Assembly: GCF_001552155.1 (NCBI RefSeq) | Contig: NZ_BCQQ01000003.1 | Span: forward strand, 34,497 to 98,496 | Direction: 5' to 3' | Length of the DNA: 64,000 bases | Source of the DNA: Actinomadura formosensis NBRC 14204 | Lineage (GTDB): Bacteria; Actinomycetota; Actinomycetes; Streptosporangiales; Streptosporangiaceae | Shown here: in pieces, positions 34,873-43,842 of the stretch | Position numbering within the stretch: position 1 is the first letter of the stretch | How the letters are laid out: each line of letters starts with the position of its first letter | Made by a program: the position numbers and the translations under genes | The notes under the pieces: generated by a model | The model's database searches: none | What the model saw: only the letters and a program-made list of their open reading frames with translations | Told to the model about the DNA's origin: nothing

Positions 34873-35478
34873 ATGACCGGACACGATCTGCCGGTGAGCG
34901 CCTGGGGGCCGGACGAATCCGGGAGCGCGGAGAACGACCGGCGCCTGACCGCGTCGTTCGACCTGATGACGGCGGTCCTGGACGGGGCCGCCCTGCCCCG
35001 TCTGCTGATCCTCGTGGCCGAACGAGCCCGCGCCATGGCGGGCGTTCCGCTGGCGTTCATCGCCCTCCCCGACGAAGACGGCCACACATTGCGGATCGAT
35101 GTCGCGGTCGGCGCCGGCAGCGACCGGATACGCGGGCTGACCGTGCGGCGCGGCCGGTCGATGCTCGGCCGGGCGTTCGGCTCCCGCCGGGCCCTGTCCG
35201 CACGGATCGTCGCCGACCAGACGCTCAGCGCCCTGCCGGCCGGCCCGATCCTGATCCTGCCGCTGGACACCGGCGAGGCCACGCGCGCAGTGCTCGCCGT
35301 CCTCGGGCAACCGGGCGCGCAGCCGTTCAGCCCGGCCACCGCCCGCCAGCTGCTGCTGTTCGCCGACACCTCCGCCCGCCTGGTCCAGCTCGCCGAGGAC
35401 CGGCGCGCGACCGCCCAGCCGGACCGCGCGGCCGCACAGATCATCGCTCTCCGCCCGCCGCGGCCCACGCAAATGTGA
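34873..35478 (+). CDS. GAF-domain protein
   Basis: 201 residues from ATG 34873 (GGAGGAGAGCGGGATGACGAC upstream). The core LLILVAERARAMAGVPLAFIALPDEDGHTLRIDVAVG, LTVRRGRSMLGRAFGSRRAL and GPILILPLDTGEATRAVLAVLG is a GAF ligand-binding domain. No output domain is attached; it may bind a partner protein of the neighbouring phosphorelay. The last residues ALRPPRPTQM and the DNA that follows are found again at 55618–55706. Confidence 0.8.
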   Translation: MTGHDLPVSAWGPDESGSAENDRRLTASFDLMTAVLDGAALPRLLILVAERARAMAGVPLAFIALPDEDGHTLRIDVAVGAGSDRIRGLTVRRGRSMLGRAFGSRRALSARIVADQTLSALPAGPILILPLDTGEATRAVLAVLGQPGAQPFSPATARQLLLFADTSARLVQLAEDRRATAQPDRAAAQIIALRPPRPTQM

Positions 35479-35510
35479 CACGACCGAGCGGGAAATCACG
35501 GCGAGTGAAC
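35421..35510 (+). repeat. Repeat shared with 55618–55706
   Basis: End of the GAF gene and 32 bases downstream, nearly identical to a stretch 20 kb away that has no gene around it. Confidence 0.85.
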
Positions 35511-35539
35511 AACGGCCTCTCCGGGGTCCGCTTGTAAGG

Positions 35540-35720
35540 TCAGGGGCGGACGGATGGGGGGCGTGCCCATTGGCCGTTGGTGTTGTCGATCCAGGTTCCG
35601 TTGCCCTTGTAGGCGTAGAACCGGGAGCCGAACGAGCCGATGGCGGGCAGTGCCGGGTTCTGGCCGGAGGCGGTCTTCGGCGCGCCCCCGAAGACGGGGC
35701 CGGTGAACTCCTTGGGCCGA
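35540..35720 (-). pseudogene. C-terminal fragment of an unrecognised protein
   Basis: In one minus-strand frame: EFTGPVFGGAPKTASGQNPALPAIGS, FGSRFYAYKGNGTWIDNTNGQWARPPSVRP and a stop at about 35547. Codon choice and aromatic spacing look like a real C-terminus, perhaps of a secreted protein. No start or upstream part remains. Confidence 0.5.
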
Positions 35721-35799
35721 TCGCCTGACTTCCGCGGCGCTCACGTTGGTCGTTCGGAAGACCGTTGCCTGGCGGCCATCGACTCACGGCTCGTCCAGG

Positions 35800-36008
35800 A
35801 GTCCGGTCATGGGCGCGTCCACGCTGACGTTGTCGCGGGTGATGATGCCCTGCGGCTGGATCGGCATCGTGACGATCCGCACCGCCGGCGCGAGCAGCAA
35901 CAGCACGAGCGACGCCACGATCACGACGACAACGACCAAGGTTCCCCTCGGACGCTCCACTCCCTGGAGGCCCGAGCCCGAACAGGCCATCTGGAAGACC
36001 CGGCCCAA
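35800..36008 (-). pseudogene. Slipin/stomatin (SPFH) N-terminal fragment
   Basis: A hydrophobic segment (TLVVVVVIVASLVLLLLAPAVRIV) is followed by VTMPIQPQGIITRDNVSVDA, the conserved beginning of the SPFH domain (compare TIPPQEVITRDNVSV in slipins). The rest of the roughly 250-residue protein is missing after DAPMTGLLDEP. Confidence 0.7.
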
Positions 36009-36110
36009 GCCAAGCCCATGCGGCCATCGGAGGGATACCGCCGATACGGGCTGAACCGATCATCGCGACCGATCACCGCACGGGGGGCCGGGTGGATCGG
36101 TGGTCTGCGG

Positions 36111-37025
36111 TCAGCCGGTCGCCTGGTCGGCGGTGACCAGCCAGCCGAGCCGTTCGGACATGCCGCGGGCGCAGGCGACGACGGCGCGTACATGGTCGGA
36201 GTCGTCGGCGGCGCGCCACAGGATCGACCAGGGGTAGAACGAGGCGGGTTCGGTGAGCGGGCGCCAGATCGTTCCCGGGAGGGCGGAGATGCAGGAGGAG
36301 GGCACGCAGTACAGGCAGCGGCCCTGGGCGACCAGAGCCGATGCGGCGCGGATGCTGTCGACGGTGCCCTTGTACACCGTCGGGGTGAAGCCGGCGGCCC
36401 GGCACATCTCGACGGTGAACTGGTTGAACTCCGGCGCCTTCATCTCCTCGGCCAGCAGCAGCGGCTCCCGGGCCAGGGCCTCGACCGGCACCGCGTCCAG
36501 GTCGGCGAACCGGTGCCCGCGAGGGACCAGGACCCCGAGACGATCCCGGCGGAACAGATGCGAGGCGATCCCGCTCGGCGCCAGTGCGGCACGGCCGATG
36601 CCCACATCGAGACGCCCGTCCACGAGCTGCTGGTACTGCTCGGGGACCCCGACCTCCACCTGGTGGATCACCAGGTCCGGATAGCGCGCCTGGGCCTCAT
36701 GCAGGATCTGCGGCATCGAGTCGTAGCTCGCGTCGATGATGCCCACCCGCAACGCCGGGGAGGTGCCCTGCGCGGTCCGGGCGACCTGGGCGGCGCGCTC
36801 CACGTGAGCGAGGATCTGCCGCGCCTCGACCAGGAACGCCGCCCCCGCCGCGGTCAGGGCGACGTAGTGCGTGGTGCGGTCCAGCAGACGCACCCCCAGC
36901 TCCCGCTCCAGCCGCTGTACCTGCTGGCTCAGCGCCGACTGCACGATGTGCTCACGGGCCGCCGCGCGCCCGAAGTTGAGCTCCTCGGAGACGGCGATGA
37001 AATAGCGGAGCTGGCGCAGTTCCAC
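36111..37025 (-). CDS. LysR family transcriptional regulator
   Basis: 304 residues from GTG 37025 (GGAAGG eight bases upstream). The helix-turn-helix spans residues 1–60: VELRQLRYFIAVSEELNFGRAAAREHIVQSALSQQVQRLERELG then LLDRTTHYVALTAAG. A periplasmic-binding-protein-like effector domain follows (LRVGIIDASYDSMPQIL, PEQYQQLVDGRLDVGIGRAA). The true target is unknown; it lies beside the small paralogue gene at 37087 and the desaturase region. The frame is open farther upstream to 37205 but that part overlaps gene 37087. Confidence 0.88.
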   Translation of the reverse strand: MELRQLRYFIAVSEELNFGRAAAREHIVQSALSQQVQRLERELGVRLLDRTTHYVALTAAGAAFLVEARQILAHVERAAQVARTAQGTSPALRVGIIDASYDSMPQILHEAQARYPDLVIHQVEVGVPEQYQQLVDGRLDVGIGRAALAPSGIASHLFRRDRLGVLVPRGHRFADLDAVPVEALAREPLLLAEEMKAPEFNQFTVEMCRAAGFTPTVYKGTVDSIRAASALVAQGRCLYCVPSSCISALPGTIWRPLTEPASFYPWSILWRAADDSDHVRAVVACARGMSERLGWLVTADQATG

Positions 37026-37086
37026 ATCTCCCGCCTTCCGGGCCGAAACAGCGAGCCCCCTCAGCAGCGTACATCGCGGCGTGCGC

Positions 37087-37383
37087 CTAGAGAGGTTCAC
37101 TGACCCAGCGCCAGCCGTCCCCCTCGTGCCGTGCGCGGACGAGTTGCGCGCCGCTGGTGTCGGAGAGCTCGGCGACCGCCCGGAGCAGCTGACGATGGAA
37201 GTCATCGGGCGGCGGGGAGCCGGACGAGCCTTTCAAGAGAGTCACACTGACCTTCGCATCGTCGCGGAGCTGCGCGGTCAACCGTCCGGTCTCATCCAAA
37301 CGGAGCATCACGATCGCATCAGCACGGACCATGTCATGGCCGCCACCGGTCTCGATCCAGACCTCGGGCACCGTTTTGCTCAT
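37087..37383 (-). CDS. Small protein, paralogue of 33660–33947
   Basis: 98 residues from ATG 37383 (GAGGAG nine bases upstream). Conserved core EVWIETGGGHDMVRADAIVMLRLDETGRLTAQLRDDAKVSVTLL. Unknown function. It lies upstream of the lysR gene on the same strand, 61 bases away. Confidence 0.75.
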   Translation of the reverse strand: MSKTVPEVWIETGGGHDMVRADAIVMLRLDETGRLTAQLRDDAKVSVTLLKGSSGSPPPDDFHRQLLRAVAELSDTSGAQLVRARHEGDGWRWVSEPL

Positions 37384-37671
37384 GGACATCATCTCCTCGG
37401 CTCCGACAGTTCGCCCCACCGCTCAACATAGAGGGCTCGGCATGACGTCCGTCAGAACCGGGGCGGCGGCCTGTGCCCCCGCGCGACGCGGGGTATGACC
37501 ACCGCCGACGGTTATCACCCCCGCTGATGGCTCTTGCCAGGATTGCGCGGTTCGGTCCGGCCGAAGGCCGAGTTCAACTGGTAGTGGGCGCCATCCCGTA
37601 CCCGAGTTCGGCCGGTCGCGTCCAAGCCGGCCCCGCACCCGCCAGAGGGCCTCCCCTCGGAATGGAAGACC

Positions 37672-38769
37672 ATGACCACGATCGTCCCCGGAGGCAACAC
37701 CCATCGGGGCGCACCGGACCGGCGTGACGCCGGAGGGTGCGTGCGGGGCAGTGACTACGCGGTGCTGTCGCGGCAGGTGAAACGGGCCGGCCTGCTGGCC
37801 CGCCGTCCCGGCTACTACTGGGTGAAGGCCGCGACGAACCTGCTGCTTCTCGCCGCGGGATGGGCGGCCTTCGTGCTGATCGGCCCGTCCTGGTGGCAGC
37901 TCGCGGTGGCGGCGTTCCTGGCGGCCGCGTTCACCCAGACCGCGTTCCTCGGCCACGACGCGGGCCACCAGCAGATCTCCGGCTCCAGGCGGGTCAACGT
38001 CCTGCTCGGACGGCTGCACGGCAACCTGCTGGTCGGTCTCGGCTACGGCTGGTGGGTCGCCAAGCACAACCGGCATCACGCCCACCCCAACCAGGTCGAC
38101 CGCGATCCCGACATCGCCACCGGCGCGATCGCCTTCACCCGCCAGAGCGCGCGAGCACGACGCGCTCCCGGTGCGTGGCTGGCCCGCCACCAGGCCTGGC
38201 TGTTCTTCCCCATGCTGCTCCTGGAGGGGTTCCACCTGCACCTGGCGGGGGTCCGGGCACTGGTCGGCCGTGGCGCGACATCACGGGCGAACACCTCGGG
38301 AACGACCCGGCTGGTCGAGGGCGGCCTGCTGCTCGCCCATGCCGCCGGATACCTCACCGTCCTGTTCTGGGTACTGGCTCCCGTCCAGGCCGTGGGCTTC
38401 CTCCTGCTCCAGCAAGGGCTCTTCGGGCTCTACCTGGGCTGCTCGTTCGCCCCCAACCACAAGGGCATGCCGATCTTCGGCAAGGACCACAAGTCCGACT
38501 TCCTGCGCCGCCAGGTGCTGACCGCGCGCAACATCCGCGGCGGCCGGATCACCGACTTCGCGCTCGGCGGACTGAACTACCAGATCGAACACCACCTCTT
38601 CCCCTCCATGCCGCGCCCCAACCTGCGCCGCGCCCAAGCCCTCGTGCGCGCGTTCTGCACCCGCAACGACATCGCCTACTGCGAGACGAGCCTCACCGGC
38701 TCCTACGCCCAGGTACTGCGGCACCTGCACGCGGTCGGCGGTCCCCTGCGCCCGGAACTGGAGTACTGA
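37672..38769 (+). CDS. Membrane fatty acid desaturase
   Basis: 365 residues from ATG 37672. Three histidine boxes bind a di-iron centre: HDAGH (residues 95–99), HNRHH (132–136) and QIEHH (304–308). Hydrophobic pairs flank them (NLLLLAAGWAAFVLIG; LLAHAAGYLTVLFWVLAPVQAVGFLLLQQGLFGLYLG). The Gln in QIEHH marks the acyl-lipid front-end group (delta-6-like/linoleoyl-CoA desaturases). It inserts a cis double bond in membrane lipid acyl chains with ferredoxin or cytochrome electrons. It sits in a stress-signalling neighbourhood, so a role in membrane adaptation is a reasonable inference. Confidence 0.92.
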   Translation: MTTIVPGGNTHRGAPDRRDAGGCVRGSDYAVLSRQVKRAGLLARRPGYYWVKAATNLLLLAAGWAAFVLIGPSWWQLAVAAFLAAAFTQTAFLGHDAGHQQISGSRRVNVLLGRLHGNLLVGLGYGWWVAKHNRHHAHPNQVDRDPDIATGAIAFTRQSARARRAPGAWLARHQAWLFFPMLLLEGFHLHLAGVRALVGRGATSRANTSGTTRLVEGGLLLAHAAGYLTVLFWVLAPVQAVGFLLLQQGLFGLYLGCSFAPNHKGMPIFGKDHKSDFLRRQVLTARNIRGGRITDFALGGLNYQIEHHLFPSMPRPNLRRAQALVRAFCTRNDIAYCETSLTGSYAQVLRHLHAVGGPLRPELEY

Positions 38770-38810
38770 CCCGGCGGCAACGCAACACGACGCCCGGAAG
38801 GGGAGGTTCG

Positions 38811-39128
38811 ATGAACCACGAGATGAGGATCCACGCCATGGCCTCGGGCGTGCCGTCCAGCCCGAACGGATCGGCACCGCGCTGCGGCCACGTGGACGCC
38901 CTGGCGCCCGTCACGCCACGATCACGCGGCTGCACGGCATGTGAGACACGGGGCGCCCGGTGGACGGCACTACGGCTCTGCCTGACCTGCGGCTGGGTGG
39001 CCTGCTCCGACGACTCGCCCCACCGGCACGCACGAGCGCACTACCAGGAGACCGACCATCCGGTCGCCGCCGCCGTGGAACCGGAATCCACCTGGAGATG
39101 GTGCTACGTCCACGAACGTCTGGTCTGA
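38811..39128 (+). CDS. UBP-type zinc-finger protein
   Basis: 105 residues from ATG 38811 (GGGAGG four bases upstream). Zinc ligands in CGHVDALAPV, GCTACETRG, LCLTCGWVACSDDSPHRHARAHYQETDHPVAAAV follow the UBP-type pattern. In bacteria this small family is of unknown role and often lies next to desaturases or redox proteins. It lies 41 bases after the desaturase and is likely cotranscribed. Confidence 0.85.
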   Translation: MNHEMRIHAMASGVPSSPNGSAPRCGHVDALAPVTPRSRGCTACETRGARWTALRLCLTCGWVACSDDSPHRHARAHYQETDHPVAAAVEPESTWRWCYVHERLV

Positions 39129-39241
39129 CGAACCCGGCCAGGCACCTCTTTCCATCAGCCGCCCGCCACGCCAGTCCACTCGCGGATCGAACATGTCCGG
39201 ATACCTAGAGTCATTGATGTGGCAACGGGCATATAGACGCG

Positions 39242-40480
39242 GTGGGGGAACGGATCGGACGCGAAGACCCGGTGGATCGGAGTGAAGGCTTCGGTGAGCG
39301 GCTGCTAGGGCAGTTGCTGGACCGGGCGCACGAGATGCCACCCCAGCTCATCGCCCCGCTGGTGGCCGAAGAAATACACGCGATCGGCGGCCGGGACATC
39401 TCGATCCTGCTGCAGGACTACGCCCAGCTGACACTGGTGCCGCTGCCGGGCCGGGGCCTCACCGACAGTGAACCACTGCCCCTTGCAGGATCCCTGGCCG
39501 GACGCGCGTTCCTGTCGGAGACCATCGTCGAACACCCGCAAGCCGACGGCGTGCGCATGTTCCTGCCCCTGCTGGACGGCAGCGACGAGATCGGCGTGAT
39601 GGTCCTGACCCTCGACAGCGTCAACGACGACGACCGCCGGCTGCTGCGACGGCTCGCGGGCCTGGTCGCCGACATGCTGGTCACCAAGAACAACTACACC
39701 GACCAGTTCCTGCGGACACGACGACGCGAACCGATGAGCGTGCCCGCGGAGATCCAATGGTCACTGCTGCCCCCGCTCACCATGACGACACCGCAGGTCG
39801 CCGTCGCCGGAATACTGGAACCCGCCTACGACGTCGCCGGCGACAGCCTCGACTACGCCCTCAACGACGACGTCCTGCACCTGGCCATGATCGACGCGAT
39901 GGGCCACGGCCTGAACGCCGCGGTACTGGCCACCGTCGCCGTGGGCGCCTACCGGCACGCCAGACGCGCCGACGCCGGCCTCGCCGAACTGTACGCGTTC
40001 ATGGACACCGCCATCGACGCCCAGTTCGGCCCCGACCACTTCGTCACCGCGCAGATGATGCGCCTCAACATCGGGACGGGCCACCTGGAATGGGTCAACG
40101 CCGGCCACCCGGCACCCATGCTGATCCGTGACCACCACGTCATCGGCACGCTGGAAGGCCACGGCACGCTGCCCGTCGGCTTCGGCGGCTCGTCACCCCA
40201 GATCAACAACGAACGGCTACGCCCCGGCGACCGGGTTCTGGCCTACACCGACGGCCTCATCGAAGAGCACATCACCGGCGGGGAACAGTTCGGCGAGGAA
40301 CGCCTGATCGCCACCATCGAACGCGTCGGACCCGCCAGCGCGACCGTGCAGCAGATGGTGCGGCACCTCTCCCACACCCTCATGCGGGAAAGAGGCGGGA
40401 TCACCAGCGACGACGCCACCCTCTTCCTCATCGAATGGCGCGGCGGCACCGCCGACCACCTCACCAGACCATTCCTGTGA
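39242..40480 (+). CDS. GAF-like/SpoIIE-type PP2C serine phosphatase
   Basis: 412 residues from GTG 39242. The N-terminal ~150 residues resemble a GAF sensor (PLAGSLAGRAFLSETIVEH, MFLPLLDGSDEIGVMVLTLDS). From ~165 the SpoIIE/PP2C domain starts: SVPAEIQWSLLPPLTMTTPQ, DVAGDSLDY, AMIDAMGHGLNAAVLA, WVNAGHPAPMLI and LAYTDGLIEE, with the expected metal Asp residues. Such phosphatases dephosphorylate STAS proteins and so switch on sigma factors. The target is plausibly the STAS protein at 34405 or the broken one at 41351. Confidence 0.9.
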   Translation: MGERIGREDPVDRSEGFGERLLGQLLDRAHEMPPQLIAPLVAEEIHAIGGRDISILLQDYAQLTLVPLPGRGLTDSEPLPLAGSLAGRAFLSETIVEHPQADGVRMFLPLLDGSDEIGVMVLTLDSVNDDDRRLLRRLAGLVADMLVTKNNYTDQFLRTRRREPMSVPAEIQWSLLPPLTMTTPQVAVAGILEPAYDVAGDSLDYALNDDVLHLAMIDAMGHGLNAAVLATVAVGAYRHARRADAGLAELYAFMDTAIDAQFGPDHFVTAQMMRLNIGTGHLEWVNAGHPAPMLIRDHHVIGTLEGHGTLPVGFGGSSPQINNERLRPGDRVLAYTDGLIEEHITGGEQFGEERLIATIERVGPASATVQQMVRHLSHTLMRERGGITSDDATLFLIEWRGGTADHLTRPFL

Positions 40481-40811
40481 CCGCGAGATCCGGGCCGGGC
40501 GGGCGGCCGGGCGGGCGGAGGTGAGGCGGTGAGGCGGTGAGGCGGTGAGGCGGTGAGGGACGGTACAGACGATGACGTCGGTGCTGGCGCGCAGGACGGC
40601 CGCCAGGAGTAGACCTCGCTGGTTCCGCAGGATCCGGTAGCGCCATCGTTTTCGCCGTCATCGGGTCCCCAAGCGGTATCGATCTGCACGCGGTGGGCAC
40701 CGTCTTCATGGTCGCCGTCGTCGTTTCCTGACGGGGCCTGAGAGCGAGGAACCACGGCGTGAGGACGGCCACCGGGCCGGTCGCGCAGGGCTTCGTGTCC
40801 GGTGACGGTGA
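40481..40811. other. Intergenic region with 8-bp tandem repeat
   Basis: No gene is seen. It begins with CGGGCGGGCGG-type repeats and the GTGAGGCG array at 40521–40560. Confidence 0.6.
40521..40560. repeat. Five copies of an 8-bp unit
   Basis: GTGAGGCG four times, then GTGAGGGA. Located 40 bases after the phosphatase stop. Confidence 0.9.
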
Positions 40812-41237
40812 TTACTGGTCGGCGATGGCGTCCTGTTGCCACCAGGCGAAGGAGTGGATGTACCGGACGCGCTTGCGGGAGGGCCGGCGTCCATACGTCA
40901 GGGCAATGATGCCGTGGCCGTCCGCGTGGTCGGACGGCCGGCCGGCGGCCCCGGACGGGGCGGGTGCGGCGTCGCGGATCTCACCCAGCAGCAGGCGGGC
41001 GGATGCGCGTAGTTCCAGCCGCAGATCGACCGGGCCGCGCGCGGCGGCACGGGTGAGAAGGTCCTGGACGAGTGCCGTCAACTGGTCACTGAGGTCGCCT
41101 GCGGCCGGCCCCAGCCCCCACGTTCGCAGAGCATCGTGAACCGCCCGGCGGACCTGTCCGGCGGGCAACCGCCACCGGCCGGTGCGCAGACCGGGATACG
41201 CGGCGGCATCGGCGTCGTTCTCGGCGGGAGCGGCCAC
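40812..41237 (-). CDS. Short HATPase (RsbW-like) protein
   Basis: 141 residues from GTG 41237 (GGAGAGCACC before it). The sequence AVHDALRTWGLGPAAGDLSDQLTALVQDLLTRAAARGPVDLRLEL and LLLGEIRDAAPAPSG follows the N- and G1-box region of anti-sigma-factor kinases, but the usual Asn of the N-box and the later GxGL glycine motif are weak (GHGIIALTYG). Likely an anti-sigma or regulatory ATPase-like partner of the STAS/SpoIIE proteins nearby; activity is uncertain. Confidence 0.7.
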   Translation of the reverse strand: MAAPAENDADAAAYPGLRTGRWRLPAGQVRRAVHDALRTWGLGPAAGDLSDQLTALVQDLLTRAAARGPVDLRLELRASARLLLGEIRDAAPAPSGAAGRPSDHADGHGIIALTYGRRPSRKRVRYIHSFAWWQQDAIADQ

Positions 41238-41350
41238 GGTGCTCTCCGATCAGAAACGAGCCCGGACCGGGACGCGCGCCGTAGGGCCGGCGTCGCGGAA
41301 CCGAGCGCGGTTTGGTCACATGGCCCCTCTTGTGCCCGGCGCGCATGCGG

Positions 41351-41530
41351 TCATGCGGCGAGCTCGGCGCGGACTTGCCGAGGGGGTTGGACGATGAGCG
41401 CGCGGTCGAGCCCCGTGACGCGGAGCAGCGCGGCGACCGGCGGGCTGCGGGCGGCCAGGCGCAGGGTGATGCCGAGTCCGGCGGCGCGGCGCCAGGCGCC
41501 GATCAGCACGGCCGGGTGGTCATGGCGATC
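41351..41530 (-). pseudogene. STAS-domain protein, C-terminal fragment
   Basis: HPAVLIGAWRRAAGLGITLRLAARSPPVAALLRVTGLDRALIV matches the last half of STAS anti-anti-sigma proteins (LVGAWRRAA..LRITGLDRAL). The first half, with the phosphorylation site, is missing; the open frame upstream (to 41593) reads unrelated residues. It lies just upstream of a gene-free stretch, so a deletion is likely. Confidence 0.7.
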
Positions 41531-41602
41531 TCCGATCGCAGATGGGGCCGGAAGCTCCGTGCCCGGACGGCCGCATGACGGCCGGCCGGGCAACGGGTCG
41601 GA

Positions 41603-42181
41603 TCAACGCGTCGTGAGGTCTCCGCGAAGTCGTCCGCCCTCAGATTCCCAGGCGTCCTCTGAGTCGTTCTGGGCGCCGGCCCGGTCCGTCCGGCCAGGTG
41701 CTGCGGTGAGGGCGGCCAGCAGGCCGGGGGTGTGCAGGTGGTTGGCGGGGTGGGATGCCAGTTCCATCACCGCCTCGGCTTCGGCGCGGGTCGTGGAGAC
41801 CGGGACGGTGAGCAGGTCGACGCGTCGGCCGTCGGCGTGGATCGCCGTGAGCAGCCCTGTGGGAAGGGAGTCGAACCAGCTCAGCCGCACCACCCGGGTG
41901 TCGGCCGGGCCGTCGATCCGCAGCCGCCGCGGACGGCTGTCCCAGTCGCCCACCCGGAGCAGGACGTGGGTGATGGGCCGGTGGTCGTCGATGGGCCCGT
42001 GGTCCTGCAGGGCCAGGATCAGGCCCGGCAGCTCCGCGACCGGGTCGGCCGAGCGGGGCCACCAGGCGCCGTCGAGCGCCGTCCGCGCCGAGCCGGGAGA
42101 AGCCGCGGGGCGCAACCGCAGCCGTGGAGTCGAGGGCGGTGACAGGCTGGTCGTTGTGCGGCGTTCGGTGGTGGTCCACAT
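41603..42181 (-). CDS. DUF5994-like protein
   Basis: 192 residues from ATG 42181 (AAGAAGG eight bases upstream). DGAWWPRSADPVAELPGLILALQDHG, RVGDWDSRPRRLRIDGPADTRVVRLSWFDSLPTG and VDLLTVPVSTTRAEAEAVMELASHP follow the family pattern seen at 32925. It carries an additional tail after ~150. Function unknown; co-occurs with stress-signalling genes. Confidence 0.8.
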   Translation of the reverse strand: MWTTTERRTTTSLSPPSTPRLRLRPAASPGSARTALDGAWWPRSADPVAELPGLILALQDHGPIDDHRPITHVLLRVGDWDSRPRRLRIDGPADTRVVRLSWFDSLPTGLLTAIHADGRRVDLLTVPVSTTRAEAEAVMELASHPANHLHTPGLLAALTAAPGRTDRAGAQNDSEDAWESEGGRLRGDLTTR

Positions 42182-43026
42182 GACCGGCACCTTCTTTTGA
42201 ATTTCGATTGATGCGGCAAGTCGGTTTCTCATCGGAGGCGCTTGCGGGTCAGCGGGCGCAGTTGGGTGAGGCGGGCGGTGCCCAGGATCAGGGTCACCGC
42301 CTGCGGCGCGGGCCGGGTCTTGTGTCGACCGGGCGAGCCGGGGCCGGGCTGGAAGCCCGCACCTGGGCGTCCACTCGTACGAGGTCGCCATGGCTCCCCC
42401 TCTCCGGGGGCGAGCCGGTGTAACGAAACAACCCTCAGAACAAGAGTGTCGTTATTTCCGGATAACTTGATTCTACCCGACAAATCGCCAATATTCGCAA
42501 TTTTTGAAAATGATTCCCCCGGGAGGTGCGCAGGAGTGCGGGACCAGGATCCATTGCCCTCCGAGTGACGGTCATCGGCGCGAGTGATGGCGTGTGCACG
42601 CATTGCCTGTTTCCGTCATCAGGCCGTCCGGCTCAAATGAGAAGTGGCCAGTCACTGCTGGGGACTGCGCCGGCTGGTCCAGGGCCGTCCACTCCTCACC
42701 CGAGCCGGGCGGCCCTGGACCGCAGCCCACCCGTTGTGAACGAGGACATTGGCAGGGTCGGTGAACCGGAAGTGAGCCCCATGACCACCCCAGACCGGGT
42801 CCCCGCGATCCGAACCTCGAAATGCCGCCCCCCTACCGGCGCCCCGGACCGAGCCGACCACGAACGGCAGCCCTCAAGCGCGGACGCCGTTTCCTGCTCG
42901 CCGGTGGTCGTGTCAGTTGGCCTGCCCGCGCCCACACCCCAGACCGTCCAGCAGGCGCGGGCCTACCTGACCCCCCGCCACGCGACCGGCGTGGACGGAT
43001 TCCTCTGGCAGTCCAAGGAACGGCCG
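42182..43026. other. Intergenic region with AT-rich core
   Basis: No convincing gene. Between 42420 and 42520 the DNA is clearly richer in A+T than the surroundings, with TTATTTCCGGATAA and AATATTCGCAATTTTTG, likely promoters for the divergent genes on either side. Longer frames running into the gene at 43027 have no coding look in their first half. Confidence 0.5.
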
Positions 43027-43425
43027 ATGCCCGACCGCGACGCCATCAACGCGGTCATCACCGCCGGCGACCGAGCCCAGCACGGAACCGGCGACCACCC
43101 CGAGCCGGTCGAGGTCGCCGCGGCACTGCTGGTACTGAGCGCGGTCCGCCTGGGCCTGGACCAGACCGAGGCCCGCCTGCTCAACACCGCGCAAGCCTCG
43201 GGCATGGGCTTCGAACAGATCGCCGCCGTCCTCGACCTCAGCGTCGAGGAAGCCGAAGAACGCTACCGGCAACTCAAACCCCGCCTGGACGAACCCGCCG
43301 CCACACCGTCCCCACCGCCGCCTCGCCGCGCCGGCACTCCCGGCAGATCACCCCGCCAGCCGGGCACACGGACCAGGGATCAGCCGACCTGGGACGAATT
43401 GGATGACGAAGACTGGGGAAACTGA
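43027..43425 (+). CDS. Small helix-turn-helix-like protein
   Basis: 132 residues from ATG 43027 (AAGGA seven bases upstream). VEVAAALLVLSAVRLGLDQTEARLLNTAQASGMGFEQIAAVLDLSVEEAEERYRQL resembles the DNA-binding-like segment of a short actinobacterial family. The tail is Pro/Arg-rich and ends acidic (WDELDDEDWGN). The frame continues upstream to 42526, but the segment shows no recognisable domain, and the ribosome site favours 43027. Confidence 0.7.
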   Translation: MPDRDAINAVITAGDRAQHGTGDHPEPVEVAAALLVLSAVRLGLDQTEARLLNTAQASGMGFEQIAAVLDLSVEEAEERYRQLKPRLDEPAATPSPPPPRRAGTPGRSPRQPGTRTRDQPTWDELDDEDWGN

Positions 43426-43452
43426 TCCCACCGGAGAATGGAGGGAGTCCCG

Positions 43453-43809
43453 ATGATCCAGATGGCCGACATCAGGGAATGGCGCGCCCACGCCATCCTC
43501 GACTCAGCCGGACACAAGATCGGCACGCTGGAATCGGTCTACGTCGACACCAGCACCGACGAACCCGCCATGGCCACCGTGCGGATCGGCCTGCCCACCC
43601 GGCACCGCCTGGCCTTCGTCCCCCTGGAAGGTGCGACCGTCGGGCCCGGCTACGTGCGGGTCGCCCACGACAGGTCGCTGGTCAAGCACAGCCCCGCGAT
43701 CGGCACCGACGACGTCCTGCCCGCCGAGGACGAGGAAGCCGTCTTCCGGCACTACGGCCTGCCCTACGAACCCGGCGCCGGCGGCGAGCGCCAACTCGCC
43801 CGCCGCTGA
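43453..43809 (+). CDS. PRC-barrel domain protein
   Basis: 118 residues from ATG 43453 (GGAGGGAG upstream). Core: ILDSAGHKIGTLESVYVDTSTDEPAMATVRIG, RLAFVPLEGATVGPGYVRVAHDRSLVKHSPAI and DVLPAEDEEAVFRHYGL. PRC-barrels occur in RNA-processing and in photosynthetic and stress proteins; actinobacterial stand-alone copies are of unknown role and are often found with stress sigma regulons. It follows gene 43027 by 27 bases. Confidence 0.85.
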   Translation: MIQMADIREWRAHAILDSAGHKIGTLESVYVDTSTDEPAMATVRIGLPTRHRLAFVPLEGATVGPGYVRVAHDRSLVKHSPAIGTDDVLPAEDEEAVFRHYGLPYEPGAGGERQLARR

Positions 43810-43842
43810 GCGCTCGGACCCCGGCCGAAGGAGTGAAGGCAC

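Noticed and set aside
41594..42391. ATG 42391 as start of the second DUF5994 gene
   Set aside because: The first 70 residues are Pro/Arg-rich and no ribosome site is near; ATG 42181 has AAGAAGG.
42526..43026. N-terminal extension of the gene at 43027
   Set aside because: The sequence before 43027 has no domain and the ribosome site favours the later start.
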